From Pseudooceanicola pacificus (lineage in GTDB: Bacteria > Pseudomonadota > Alphaproteobacteria > Rhodobacterales > Rhodobacteraceae), in contig NZ_WNXQ01000002.1 in the NCBI RefSeq assembly GCF_009789075.1, positions 248,001-312,000 on the forward strand: a DNA stretch of 64,000 bases, written 5' to 3'. The stretch's first letter is position 1; each line of letters starts with the position of its first letter. Shown in pieces: positions 16,781-25,627 of the stretch. The translations under genes were made by a program, and so were the position numbers. Below the pieces are notes generated by a model. It had not been told where the DNA came from, ran no database searches, and saw only the letters and a list, made by a program, of their open reading frames with translations.

Positions 16781-17715
16781 GCGATTTTTCCGTCATCGCC
16801 GCCACGCCGCGGCAGAAGTGGATCGCCGGGTCGCTGGTCGTGCTCTACGCGGTCATCACCATCCTGCCGCTGGTCTGGATTGTCGCGACCGGGTTCAAAT
16901 CGCCCGCCGATGCCATCGCCTATCCGCCCAAGGTGGTGTTCGAACCGACGCTGGAGGGCTACGTCAACCTCTTCACCACCCGTTCGCGCGCCACGCCGGA
17001 AACCCTGGAAACGCTGGGCCCGCCGGACAGCTGGTACGACCGGATCGTGCGCCAGTACGGCATGGTGATCTCGGGCCCCTCGCGCTATGGCGAGCGGTTC
17101 CTGAACTCGGTCATCATCGGCTTTGGCTCGACCTTCCTGTCGGTCTTCCTGGGCACGCTGGCGGCCTATGCCTTTTCCCGCTTCAAGGTGCCGCTCAAGG
17201 ACGATCTGCTGTTCTTCATCCTCTCGACCCGGATGATGCCGCCAATTGCGGTGGCGATCCCGATCTTTCTGATGTTCCGCACGCTGGGGCTGTCGGACAC
17301 CCACCTGGGGATGATCCTGCTTTACACGGCGGTGAACATCTCGCTCTCGGTCTGGCTGCTCAAGGGGTTCATCGACGAGATCCCCCGCGAATACGAGGAA
17401 GCGGCGCTGATCGACGGCTACACGCGCTTTCAGGCCTTTCGCAAGGTGGTGCTGCCGCAGGCGGCAACCGGCATCGCCTCGACCGCGATCTTCTGCCTGA
17501 TCTTCGCCTGGAACGAATATGCCTTTGCGGTGCTGCTGACCTCGGGCACGGCGCAGACCGCGCCGCCCTTCATCCCGACGATCATCGGCGTGGGCAAGGA
17601 CTGGCCCGCCGTGGCCGCGGGCACCACGCTGTTCCTGATCCCGGTCATGGTCTTCACCATCATGCTGCGCAAGCACCTGCTGCGCGGGATCACCTTTGGC
17701 GCGGTGCGGAAATGA
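16777..17715 (+). CDS. ABC transporter permease (MalG-like), polyol operon
   Basis: This 312-aa inner-membrane protein has six predicted helices. The N-terminal helix follows the arginine/lysine-containing RQKWIAGSLVVLYAVITILP. The ATPase-coupling EAA loop is EYEEAALIDGYTRFQAFRKV around residue 207. SRFKVPLKDDLLFFILSTRM precedes the central helices. An insertion of about 30 residues between the first helix and the transport domain (TRSRATPETLETLGPPDSW) is periplasmic and somewhat longer than in the maltose family. It works with the permease encoded just before it. Confidence 0.9.
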   Translation: MSDFSVIAATPRQKWIAGSLVVLYAVITILPLVWIVATGFKSPADAIAYPPKVVFEPTLEGYVNLFTTRSRATPETLETLGPPDSWYDRIVRQYGMVISGPSRYGERFLNSVIIGFGSTFLSVFLGTLAAYAFSRFKVPLKDDLLFFILSTRMMPPIAVAIPIFLMFRTLGLSDTHLGMILLYTAVNISLSVWLLKGFIDEIPREYEEAALIDGYTRFQAFRKVVLPQAATGIASTAIFCLIFAWNEYAFAVLLTSGTAQTAPPFIPTIIGVGKDWPAVAAGTTLFLIPVMVFTIMLRKHLLRGITFGAVRK

Positions 17716-17767
17716 GGGGCGATACCATGCAGATGACCCGAAACGCCACCAGGGTGGAGGGCCCGAG

Positions 17768-17956
17768 ATGACCCGTTTCCTCAACGGCCTGCTTCGCCTG
17801 CGCCGCGGCCCGTGGGAGATGCTGGCCAGCATCCTTATCGCCCTGGGCGTGGTGATGCTGATGCAGCCGCTGTTCCTGTGGGCCTATACCTGGTCCTTCC
17901 TCGTCACGCTGACCGGAACCGTCATGTTCATCGTCGTCAGCCATTTCCCGGAGTAG
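17768..17956 (+). CDS. small two-helix membrane protein of the polyol ABC operon
   Basis: This 62-aa protein starts at the ATG at 17768 with GGAGGG ten bases upstream. It has two hydrophobic stretches, LASILIALGVVMLMQPLFLW and SFLVTLTGTVMFIVVSHF, connected by two residues, and a basic N-terminus (RFLNGLLRLRRG). No enzymatic motif is visible. Small membrane proteins sit at the same place in known glycerol-type ABC operons (DUF2160-like), between permease and ATPase genes, but I cannot confirm family membership. It may be an accessory subunit of this transporter. The next gene begins two bases after its stop. Confidence 0.75.
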   Translation: MTRFLNGLLRLRRGPWEMLASILIALGVVMLMQPLFLWAYTWSFLVTLTGTVMFIVVSHFPE

Positions 17957-17958
17957 GC

Positions 17959-19056
17959 ATGGCCGAAATCGTCGTCCAGAACCTGTGCAAGGAATTCGGC
18001 AGCTTCACCGCCGTGCAATCCTCGTCCTTCACCATCGAGGATGGCGAATTCTTCATGCTGCTCGGCCCCTCGGGCTGCGGCAAGACCACGACGCTGCGGA
18101 TGATCGCGGGGCTTGAGCTGCCGACCAGCGGGGAAATCTACATCGACGGCGAAGAGGTCGGCCGCAGGCCCGCCTCGCAGCGCGACATCGCCTTTGTCTT
18201 TCAGATGTTCGCGCTCTACCCGCATATGAATGTGCGCAAGAACATCTCGTACCCGCTGGTCAGCCAGGGCATGCCGCGCGCCAGGGTGCGCGAAAAGGTG
18301 CAGGAGGTCGCGCGCATCCTGGGGATCGAGGATATCCTGGACCGCCCCGTCGGCGGGCTTTCGGGCGGCGACCGGCAGCGCGTGGCCCTGGGGCGTGCCA
18401 TCGTGCGCGATCCCAAGGCCTTCATGATGGACGAACCGCTGGGGGCGCTGGACGCCGAATTCCGCGAACACATGTCGCAGGAGCTGCGCGCCCTGCACGA
18501 CCGGATGGGCGCGACGACGGTCTATGTGACCCATGACCAGCTTGAGGCGATGCAGATGGGCGACAAGATCGTGGTGATGAACCACGGGGTGATCGAACAG
18601 TTCGGCAAGCCCCAGGACATCTACGACAAGCCCGCCACCATGTTCGTGGCCGATTTCATCGGTTCGCCCTCGATGAACTTCCTCGATTTCGACGGGGCCG
18701 TGCAGCCCGGTTCCGGGGCGGTGACGCTGGATGGCCAGGCGCTGCCGGTGCCCGCCGCGCGCGAGGCGTTTTCCGGCGGCATGGCCTATGGCGTGCGCCC
18801 CGAACATGTGCGCATCAGCGACTCCTCGGCCTATCGCGGCCGGGTTCGGGCGACGGAATATCTGGGCACCACGCAGATCGTCACCATCGCCACCCCGAAC
18901 GGAGAGTTGAAGGCCCGCATCCCCTCCGAACAGCCCGCGCGGCTGGACGAAACCGTGGGGCTGGATTTCAACGGCACCACCGTGACCCTGTTCGACCGCC
19001 AGACGGGGCGGGCGCTTGGGTCGGAACTGAACGAGGGGGTCCTGTCCCGTGGCTGA
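17959..19056 (+). CDS. ABC transporter ATP-binding protein, polyol operon, first copy
   Basis: This 365-aa ATPase is of the MalK/UgpC class. Walker A is LLGPSGCGKTTTLRMIAGLE near residue 36, the Q-loop FVFQMFALYPHM, the signature LSGGDRQRVALGRAI near 138, and Walker B AFMMDEPLGALDAEF near 158. A regulatory OB-type domain fills the last 120 residues (GVRPEHVRISD). The signature reads LSGGD rather than LSGGQ, a modest deviation. The open frame extends upstream, but the ATG at 17959 behind CGGAG gives the correct N-terminus. Its 3' end overlaps the second ATPase gene by 8 bp. Confidence 0.92.
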   Translation: MAEIVVQNLCKEFGSFTAVQSSSFTIEDGEFFMLLGPSGCGKTTTLRMIAGLELPTSGEIYIDGEEVGRRPASQRDIAFVFQMFALYPHMNVRKNISYPLVSQGMPRARVREKVQEVARILGIEDILDRPVGGLSGGDRQRVALGRAIVRDPKAFMMDEPLGALDAEFREHMSQELRALHDRMGATTVYVTHDQLEAMQMGDKIVVMNHGVIEQFGKPQDIYDKPATMFVADFIGSPSMNFLDFDGAVQPGSGAVTLDGQALPVPAAREAFSGGMAYGVRPEHVRISDSSAYRGRVRATEYLGTTQIVTIATPNGELKARIPSEQPARLDETVGLDFNGTTVTLFDRQTGRALGSELNEGVLSRG

Positions 19057-20044
19057 TGTCACCCTGAGCAACCTGTCGAAATCCTACGGCGACACGGTCG
19101 CGCTGTCGGACGTGTCGATGACCATTCCCGACGGCGCCTTTGTCGTTCTGCTGGGCCCGACCGGCGCGGGCAAGACCACAACCCTGCGCCTCGTCTCGGG
19201 GCTGGAGGCGCCGGATACGGGCCGGGTGGCCATCGGCGGGATGGAAGCGACCGGGCTGACCCCGGCGCAGCGCAATGTGACGATGGTGTTCCAGCAATAT
19301 TCGCTCTATCCGCACATGACGGTGCGCGACAACCTGGCCTTTCCGCTGCGCTCGCCGATCCTGAAGACCCCCGAGGACGAGATCGCCCGCCGCGTCGGGG
19401 CCGTGGCCGAGGTGCTGCGCATCGCGCACAAGCTGGACAACAAGGCGACGCAGCTGTCGGGGGGCGAGATGCAGCGCGTCTCGATCGGCCGGGCGCTGGT
19501 GCGCGAGCCGTCGATCCACCTGATGGACGAACCGCTGTCCTCGCTCGACGCCAAACTCAGGGCCGATCTCAGGATCGAGCTCAAGCGCATCCAGGCCGAG
19601 ATGGGGGCCACGCTGCTCTACGTCACCCATGACCAGATCGAGGCGATGACGATGGCGACCCATGTGGGCGTGCTGGACCACGGGCGGCTGGTGCAGTTCG
19701 GCCCCCCGCGCGAGGTTTATGAAAGCCCGGTCAGCCTCTATGTCGCGACGCGGCTCGGCCTGCCGCGGATCAATGCGCTGCCGGCCGGGCTGTTCCCCGG
19801 CGCACCGGGCGGGGCGGCGACCATCGGGCTGCGCCCGGAACACATCGCCCACGGCGAAGGTCAGCCGGCCGAGGTCGTTCGCGTCGAACATCTGGGCGAC
19901 CAGACCCGCCTGCACCTGCGGCTGGCCGGGCACGAGATCGTCACCCTGACCGAGGCGCAGACCGCGCTCGGCCCCGGCGACACCCTGTCCATCGCGCCCC
20001 GCGATCCCCTGTTTTTCGACACCGCGGGCGCCCGCGTCGGCTGA
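19049..20044 (+). CDS. ABC transporter ATP-binding protein, polyol operon, second copy
   Basis: This 331-aa MalK-like ATPase starts at a GTG that overlaps the preceding gene. Walker A is LLGPTGAGKTTTLRLVSGLE, the signature LSGGEMQRVSIGRAL, and Walker B HLMDEPLSSLDAKLR. A C-terminal regulatory domain is present (IGLRPEHIAHGEG). Two distinct ATPases in one operon suggest a heterodimeric motor. This is known for glycerol-type importers (GlpS/GlpT) and unusual for sugar importers of this class, which normally use one homodimeric ATPase. This supports a polyol/triose substrate. Confidence 0.92.
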   Translation: MADVTLSNLSKSYGDTVALSDVSMTIPDGAFVVLLGPTGAGKTTTLRLVSGLEAPDTGRVAIGGMEATGLTPAQRNVTMVFQQYSLYPHMTVRDNLAFPLRSPILKTPEDEIARRVGAVAEVLRIAHKLDNKATQLSGGEMQRVSIGRALVREPSIHLMDEPLSSLDAKLRADLRIELKRIQAEMGATLLYVTHDQIEAMTMATHVGVLDHGRLVQFGPPREVYESPVSLYVATRLGLPRINALPAGLFPGAPGGAATIGLRPEHIAHGEGQPAEVVRVEHLGDQTRLHLRLAGHEIVTLTEAQTALGPGDTLSIAPRDPLFFDTAGARVG

Positions 20045-20055
20045 GGAGGAAGCTC

Positions 20056-21687
20056 ATGAACCAGTTCATAAATTCCAGGGAGACCCTGGTCACCGAGGCG
20101 ATCGACGGCACCTTGCGCACGGCGGGCGGGCGGCTGGCACGGCTGGACGGTTACCCGCATATCAAGGTCGTCGTGCGCACCGACTGGGACAAGTCGAAGG
20201 TGGCGCTGGTCTCTGGCGGCGGATCGGGGCACGAGCCGAGCCATGCGGGCTTTGTCGGGCAGGGGATGCTGACCGCGGCGGTCTGCGGCGATGTCTTCGC
20301 CTCGCCCTCGGTCGACGCGGTGCTGGCGGGGATCCTCGCGGTGACGGGCCGGGCGGGCTGCCTGCTGATCGTCAAGAACTACACCGGCGACCGGCTGAAC
20401 TTTGGCCTGGCGGCGGAACGGGCGCGCGCCTTCGGCCTGTCGGTCAACATGGTGGTGGTCGACGACGACATCGCGCTGCCGGACCTGCCGCAGGCGCGCG
20501 GAGTGGCGGGCACGCTTTTCGTGCACAAGATCGCGGGCGCACTGGCGGATCAGGGCGGCGATCTGGCCTCGGTCACCAGGGCGGCGGAACGGGTCATCGC
20601 CTCGGCGGTCTCCATCGGCATGTCGCTGGACACCTGCACCGTGCCCGGTTCGCCCAAGGAGGCGCGGATCGACCGGGGCAAGGCCGAGCTGGGCCTGGGC
20701 ATCCACGGCGAGGCCGGGGTGGAACAGGTCGACTTCCGCTCGGCGCGCGAGGCGGTGCGCATGGTCGTGGAACGCCTGACGCCCCATGTGGGTCCGGGTC
20801 CGCATGCCGCGCTGCTGAACAACCTCGGCGGCGCCACGCCGCTGGAAATGGCGGTGCTGGCCGAGGAACTGGCCACATCGGCCATCGGCGCGCAGCTGCG
20901 CTGGCTGATCGGCCCGGCGCCGATGATGACCTCGCTCGACATGCAGGGCTTTTCGGTCTCGCTGCTGCCGGTGACCAAGGCGGACGAGGCGGCGCTCTGC
21001 GCCCCGGTCGGCCCCTGGGCCTGGCCCGGCTGCCTGGCGCTGGACGCCGTGCCGGTGCTGCCGCTGCCCGACGGGCTGACGCCGATCCAGCCGATGCCCT
21101 CGCGCAACGAGGCGACCCGCGCCTTCATCGAGGGCTGCTGCAAGGTCTTCATCGCGGCCGAGGCCGACCTCAACGCGCTCGACGCCAAATCGGGGGACGG
21201 CGATACCGGCAGCACGCTGGCCACCGCCTCGCGCGCGCTGATCGCCGCGCTGGACCGGATGCCGCTGGCCGACCTCACCCAGCTCTACCGCGCCATCGGG
21301 CTGGAGCTGAGCCAGACGATGGGCGGCTCCTCCGGTGTGCTGCTGGCGATCTTCTTCGCGGCGGCGGGCGATGCCTCGTCCTCGGGCGAGGATGCGCATG
21401 GCGCGCTGATGGCGGCGTTGGACCGGGTGCAGCAGGTGGGCGGCGCACAGCCCGGGGACCGTACGATGATCGACGCGCTGCTGCCCGCGCTGCAGGCCCT
21501 GCCGCAGGGGCTGGGGGCCGCCGCAACCGCCGCGCGCAAGGGGGCGGATGTCACCGCCACCATCACCACGGCCAAGGCCGGGCGGGCGAGCTATGTCAAT
21601 GCCGCCAAGCTGGAGGGCAATGTCGACCCGGGGGCCGAGGCGGTGGCCCGCCTGTTCGAACATCTGGCCGAAACCGTGGGCGCCTGA
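20056..21687 (+). CDS. dihydroxyacetone kinase family protein, fused DhaK-DhaL
   Basis: This 543-aa ATP-dependent kinase combines both domains in one chain. The DhaK part (about 1-330) has LVSGGGSGHEPSHAGFVGQG. It also has GLGIHGEAGVEQ with His217 at the position of the covalent substrate-binding His218 of E. coli DhaK. The DhaL part (about 350-543) has LDAKSGDGDTGSTLA, whose Asp residues bind Mg-ATP. Direct ATP use, rather than PTS-linked phosphorylation, is expected from the fusion. It should phosphorylate dihydroxyacetone or a related ketose such as erythrulose taken up by the ABC system. The gene follows the second ATPase by 11 bp with AGGAGG at its start. Confidence 0.9.
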   Translation: MNQFINSRETLVTEAIDGTLRTAGGRLARLDGYPHIKVVVRTDWDKSKVALVSGGGSGHEPSHAGFVGQGMLTAAVCGDVFASPSVDAVLAGILAVTGRAGCLLIVKNYTGDRLNFGLAAERARAFGLSVNMVVVDDDIALPDLPQARGVAGTLFVHKIAGALADQGGDLASVTRAAERVIASAVSIGMSLDTCTVPGSPKEARIDRGKAELGLGIHGEAGVEQVDFRSAREAVRMVVERLTPHVGPGPHAALLNNLGGATPLEMAVLAEELATSAIGAQLRWLIGPAPMMTSLDMQGFSVSLLPVTKADEAALCAPVGPWAWPGCLALDAVPVLPLPDGLTPIQPMPSRNEATRAFIEGCCKVFIAAEADLNALDAKSGDGDTGSTLATASRALIAALDRMPLADLTQLYRAIGLELSQTMGGSSGVLLAIFFAAAGDASSSGEDAHGALMAALDRVQQVGGAQPGDRTMIDALLPALQALPQGLGAAATAARKGADVTATITTAKAGRASYVNAAKLEGNVDPGAEAVARLFEHLAETVGA

Positions 21688-21693
21688 ATGCGG

Positions 21694-21716
21694 GCCGCGC
21701 GGGCCGGCCGCGCGGC
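21694..21716 (+). terminator. GC-rich hairpin after the kinase gene
   Basis: GCCGCGCGG, a 5-base loop and CCGCGCGGC form a perfect 9-bp stem six bases after the kinase stop. No T-run follows, so it is a weak terminator candidate or a 3'-end stabiliser of the polyol operon mRNA. Confidence 0.45.
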
Positions 21717-21735
21717 AATCGCCGGGCAACGGCGG

Positions 21736-21875
21736 GGTGCCTTGTCCCTGTGCGCTTTGACCGGATGTCGGGCGATGTGACCCGGTCCCGCACCTGGCGG
21801 TGACGGGGCCGGTTGCAGTTGCCCCGGGAACCCCGGTAAGAGGGCGGTACGGCATCAGGCCGGGAAACCAGCACC
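21736..21875 (+). promoter_or_regulatory. possible cobalamin riboswitch upstream of the AbrB-family gene
   Basis: The stretch ends in a B12-box-like sequence, AGGCCGGGAAACCAGCACC (21857-21875). It carries the AG.C..G.AACC.GC pattern of cobalamin riboswitches. Upstream, GCCCCGGGAACCCCGGTAAG (21821-21840) resembles the conserved CCCCGCAAC..GTAAG core. GGTGC at 21736 can pair with GCACC at the 3' end to close a P1-type stem, and GGCGGTGAC lies between. The GGGAA element before GGTG is not recognisable, so the assignment is tentative. It would regulate the gene starting near 22052. Confidence 0.35.
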
Positions 21876-22051
21876 TTGTTATCGCTCCGACATTTGACCG
21901 CAGGGGACCCGGCGCATTGCCCGGGGTCTGCGCCATGCCCGCGCCTGGCGGTCACGGGGGGCCATCCCACAGGCCCCTTTGCGGCATCCCCGGCAATCGC
22001 CCCGCCCGCAATGGCCCGGGTTGGTCGCTCACGCCATCGGGGCCGCGCCGC

Positions 22052-23134
22052 GTGCTGAGGCCCGGGCTCCAGCGCCTGCAACGCGCACCCTGGCCGGTCA
22101 GGCTGGTGGTCCTGGCCCTTGTCTCGGCGCTGTTTGTCGTGGTGCTCAGCGCCCTGGGTGCCCCCGCCTCGGGTCTGCTGGGGCCGCTGCTGGCGGCCCT
22201 GGTGCTGGCCTGTTCCGGCCTGCCGGTTCCCATCCCGGGCGAGGCGCAGCGCGCCGGGCAGGCTGTCGTCGGCTGCATGATCGCCGGGATCATCGAACCG
22301 CGGGTGCTGCTGACCCTGCCGAGTTACGCGCCCGAGATCCTGACGGCCACCGCCATGACCCTGCTGGTGACCTTCGTCATCGTCACGCTGACCGCGCGGC
22401 TGCGGGTCTTCGACGTCCAGACCCTTGCCTGGGGTCTGCTGCCGGGCGGTGCCTCGGCGATGATCGTGATGTCCGAAGAGTCCGGCGCCGATGTGCGCAT
22501 GGTCGCGATCATGCAGTACATGCGCGTCATCGTCGTGGCCCTGTCGGCGGCGGGCATCGCCTGGATCCACCCGGTGGCCGGGGCAGGCCCGGGCGCCGGT
22601 GCCGCGGTCGAGCTGGCAGCACGGGCCCCGGCCAGCCCGCTGTTCACGCTGCTGATCGTTGCCGCCGGGCTGCTGGTGAACCGGTTTGTTTCCTTGCCGG
22701 CGGGGGCGCTGGTGCTGCCGATCCTGATGGGCGTCGTCTTCGAGGCGCAGACCGGGTTGCAGGTGAATGTGCCGGCCTGGGCCATATGGCTGGGCTTTGC
22801 CGCGATCGGCTGGAGCGTGGGCATGCGGTTCCGCGCCGACCTGCTGCGCCCGATCCTGAGGCTGCTGCCGGTTGTGCTGCTGATCAACCTCGCGCTGGTT
22901 GCGGTCTCGGCTGTCGGGTCCTTTGTCGTCTCGGCGATCTTCGGGATCGGCTATACCACCGCGTTTCTGGCGATGTGCCCCGGCGCGATGGACACTGTCG
23001 CCATCGTCGCCCGCGACCTGGATGCCGACATGGGCTTCATCCTCTCGGCGCAGTTCCTGCGGATGCTGGTGGTGATCCTCGTGGTGCCGCCCCTGGTCCG
23101 CCGCTTCCTGCTGACGCGGCAGGGGGCGGGATAG
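22052..23134 (+). CDS. AbrB-family integral membrane protein
   Basis: This protein has about 360 residues and ten or more hydrophobic segments. It belongs to the family annotated AbrB/ammonia-monooxygenase-like (two repeats of the Gneg_AbrB_dup type). Repeat marks are GAPASGLLGPLLAALVLAC and GWSVGMRFRADLLRPIL, with LLPGGASAMIVMSEESGAD and FLAMCPGAMDTVAIVARDLD in corresponding places. The function of the family is not established; a permease role is assumed. The start is uncertain. A GTG at 22052 gives the family's usual length, while upstream codons (for example the ATG at 21935) would add a Pro/Gly-rich, non-conserved extension overlapping the leader region. Confidence 0.78.
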   Translation: MLRPGLQRLQRAPWPVRLVVLALVSALFVVVLSALGAPASGLLGPLLAALVLACSGLPVPIPGEAQRAGQAVVGCMIAGIIEPRVLLTLPSYAPEILTATAMTLLVTFVIVTLTARLRVFDVQTLAWGLLPGGASAMIVMSEESGADVRMVAIMQYMRVIVVALSAAGIAWIHPVAGAGPGAGAAVELAARAPASPLFTLLIVAAGLLVNRFVSLPAGALVLPILMGVVFEAQTGLQVNVPAWAIWLGFAAIGWSVGMRFRADLLRPILRLLPVVLLINLALVAVSAVGSFVVSAIFGIGYTTAFLAMCPGAMDTVAIVARDLDADMGFILSAQFLRMLVVILVVPPLVRRFLLTRQGAG

Positions 23135-23155
23135 GAGGGCGGGGCGCGTTGCGCC

Positions 23156-24331
23156 TCAGCTCAGCAGCAGGCAGGGGACGGTATCGCCCTCGCTCGCGGC
23201 AGGCGCGTCGACCGGCCGGATGACAAAGGCATCCGCCCGGGCCAGCACCGACAGCAGGGCGCTGTCCTGGCTGGCAAAGGGGCGCAGGCCCTGATCGGTG
23301 ACTTCGGCCCGCATGTAATGCAGGCGCGGCCCGTTGGCGGCGACATCCGTGGCCAGCCGCATCTGCGAGGGCGCCAGCGGGCCGGCCCCCAGGCCCAGCA
23401 TGGCCCGAATGACGGGACGCAGGAAGACATGGCCGCAGACCATGGCCGAGACCGGGTTGCCCGGCAGCCCGATCATCGGCACACCGGAAATCCGCCCGGC
23501 CATCAAGGGTTTGCCCGGCCGCATCGCGACCTTGTAAAAGGCGCGCTCCATCCCCAGTTCGCCCGCCACGCGGCCGACCAGATCGTGATCGCCAACCGAG
23601 GCGCCGCCGATCGTGACCATCAGATCGGCGCTGGCGGCCAGCGAAAAGGCCAGGCGCAGGCTTGCGGCGGTGTCGCGGGCTGCGGGCAGGATGCGCACGG
23701 TGGCGCCCTCGGCCTCCAGCAGCGCCTTGATGCCGAAGGTGTTCGAGGCGACGATCTGGTCCGGGCCCGGCGTCTCGCCCGGCATCACCAGCTCGTCCCC
23801 GTTCGAGATCAGCGCCACCACCGGACGCCGCGCCACCGGCAGCACCGGGTGGTTCATCGCGGCGGCCAGCGCCACGTCCTGCGGGCGCAGGCGGCGCGGG
23901 GCCGAGATCCGGTCGCCGATGCGGAAATCGCCGCCGGCGGGACGGATGTTGCTGCCCTCGTCGAGATTGCCGCCCAGGGTGATCGTCGTGCCCTCGGCGG
24001 TCACGTCCTCCTGGATCACCACGCGGTCCGCGCCCTCGGGCACCGGGGCACCGGTAAAGATGCGCACCGCCTGGCCGGGCCCGACCGTGCCGTCGAACCG
24101 CCGTCCCGCCGCGGCCTCGCCGATCACCGCGAACCGCGCGCCGGGGCGGACCTCGCCGCCGGGCACCGCATAGCCATCCATCGCCGAGGCGGCAAAGGGC
24201 GGCTGATCCCGCCGGGCCTGCACCTCGCGCACCAGCACCCGGCCCGAGGATTGCGCCAGCGGCACCATCTCGGTTTCGGTCGGGGCGACCAGGGCAAAGA
24301 GCCGGTCCAGCGCCTCGTCGACGGGGATCAT
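23156..24331 (-). CDS. moeA: molybdopterin molybdenumtransferase MoeA
   Basis: This 391-aa protein inserts molybdate into adenylylated molybdopterin. Conserved elements are [13 protein letters not shown] (residues 44-56), [15 protein letters not shown], and [27 protein letters not shown] and [10 protein letters not shown]...[12 protein letters not shown] are from the MoCF-binding domain. The start ATG overlaps the moaC stop (ATGA), so it is the last gene of trpD-ung-trpC-moaC-moeA. The 3' end is convergent with the AbrB-family gene, 21 bp away. The length is slightly below the E. coli protein (411). Confidence 0.95.
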   Translation of the reverse strand: MIPVDEALDRLFALVAPTETEMVPLAQSSGRVLVREVQARRDQPPFAASAMDGYAVPGGEVRPGARFAVIGEAAAGRRFDGTVGPGQAVRIFTGAPVPEGADRVVIQEDVTAEGTTITLGGNLDEGSNIRPAGGDFRIGDRISAPRRLRPQDVALAAAMNHPVLPVARRPVVALISNGDELVMPGETPGPDQIVASNTFGIKALLEAEGATVRILPAARDTAASLRLAFSLAASADLMVTIGGASVGDHDLVGRVAGELGMERAFYKVAMRPGKPLMAGRISGVPMIGLPGNPVSAMVCGHVFLRPVIRAMLGLGAGPLAPSQMRLATDVAANGPRLHYMRAEVTDQGLRPFASQDSALLSVLARADAFVIRPVDAPAASEGDTVPCLLLS

Positions 24332-24807
24332 CCCGCGGTGGCCTCGTAGCGGCCGGACTTGCCGCCGTCCTTCAGCCGCACATGGATGCCGCCGATCTCC
24401 ATCGCGCGGTCGACGGCCTTGGCCATGTCATAGACGGTCAGCGCGGCGGTCGAGACGGCGGTCAGCGCCTCCATCTCCACCCCGGTCTGGCCGGTGGTCT
24501 TGACCGTCGCCTCGATCCGGATGCCGGGCAGGTCGGGATCGGGCGTCAGCTCGACCGCGACCTTGGTGATCGGCAGCGGATGGCACAGCGGGATCAGGTC
24601 GGCGGTGCGCTTGGCGCCCATGATCCCGGCCAGCCGCGCGACAGACAGGACATCGCCCTTCTTGGCGCGGCCTTCGGTAATGATATCATAGGTTTCCGGC
24701 GCCATCTTCACCCAGCCTGCGGCCACGGCAACGCGCGAGGTGACGTCCTTGTCGGACACATCGACCATATGGGCATCGCCCTTGCCGTCGAAATGGGTCA
24801 GCGCCAT
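24328..24807 (-). CDS. moaC: cyclic pyranopterin monophosphate synthase MoaC
   Basis: This 159-aa enzyme of molybdenum-cofactor synthesis converts the MoaA product to cyclic pyranopterin monophosphate. It begins [20 protein letters not shown] and contains [17 protein letters not shown] and [20 protein letters not shown], which carry the catalytic His and Lys region (CHPL, then [10 protein letters not shown]). The ATG at 24807 overlaps the trpC stop by one base (TGATG); a GTG immediately upstream is also possible. The downstream moeA overlaps by four bases. Confidence 0.96.
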   Translation of the reverse strand: MALTHFDGKGDAHMVDVSDKDVTSRVAVAAGWVKMAPETYDIITEGRAKKGDVLSVARLAGIMGAKRTADLIPLCHPLPITKVAVELTPDPDLPGIRIEATVKTTGQTGVEMEALTAVSTAALTVYDMAKAVDRAMEIGGIHVRLKDGGKSGRYEATAG

Positions 24808-25622
24808 CACAGCACCCCGGACATCGGATTCTGCACCGTCAGCAGGCTGCGCGTGGCGGCGGTGACGTCCTCCTGCCGCATCAGGGCTTCGCCGATCAGG
24901 AAGCAGCGGGCGCCGTATTGCGCCATGTCGGCCAGATGCTCGGGGGTCGACAGCCCGCTTTCCGACACGATGATCCGACCCTCGGGCACCCGCCGCGACA
25001 GGTGGCGCGTGGTGTCCAGGCTGGTCTCAAAGGTCCGCAGATCGCGGTTGTTGATGCCGATAAGGCGCGATTGCAGGGCGCCGGCGCGCTCAAGCTCGGC
25101 CTGGTCGTGCACCTCGATCAGCGCGTCCATGCCCCATTCGGTGGCGGCCGCCTCAAGCTCGGCGGCCTGGGTGTCGCTGACCGAGGCCATGATGATCAGG
25201 ATGCAATCGGCGCCAAGCGCGCGGGCCTCGGCCACCTGATAGGTGTCGTACATGAAATCCTTGCGCAGCGCGGGCAGGTCGCAGGCGGCGCGCGCCTCGG
25301 TCAGAAAGGACTTGGCCCCCTGGAACGAGGGCGTGTCGGTCAGCACCGACAGGCAGGTCGCGCCGCCCTCGGCATAGGCGGCGGCCAGGGTCGCGGGATC
25401 GAAATCGGCGCGGATCAGCCCCTTGGAGGGCGAGGCCTTCTTGACCTCGGCGATCAGCCCGTAGCCTGCGCGCGACGCGTCGTGCAGGGCATCGGCGAAG
25501 GGGCGGACCGGGGGCGCGTTGCGGGCCTCGGCCTCGACAGCAGCCAGAGGCTTGGCAGCCTTGTCGGCGGCGATCTCTTCAAGCTTGTAGGCCTTGATCC
25601 GGTCCAGAACGGTTTCGCTCAT
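24807..25622 (-). CDS. trpC: indole-3-glycerol phosphate synthase
   Basis: This 271-aa (beta-alpha)8 barrel enzyme performs the fourth step of tryptophan synthesis. Visible signature residues are [15 protein letters not shown] (catalytic Lys), [38 protein letters not shown] and [13 protein letters not shown]. It is monofunctional, without a fused TrpF. It lies between ung and moaC on the minus strand, five bases after the ung stop, and is coupled to moaC. The organism appears to keep trpD and trpC in one unit, but trpE and trpG are not in the window. Confidence 0.96.
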   Translation of the reverse strand: MSETVLDRIKAYKLEEIAADKAAKPLAAVEAEARNAPPVRPFADALHDASRAGYGLIAEVKKASPSKGLIRADFDPATLAAAYAEGGATCLSVLTDTPSFQGAKSFLTEARAACDLPALRKDFMYDTYQVAEARALGADCILIIMASVSDTQAAELEAAATEWGMDALIEVHDQAELERAGALQSRLIGINNRDLRTFETSLDTTRHLSRRVPEGRIIVSESGLSTPEHLADMAQYGARCFLIGEALMRQEDVTAATRSLLTVQNPMSGVL

Positions 25623-25627
25623 CTATG

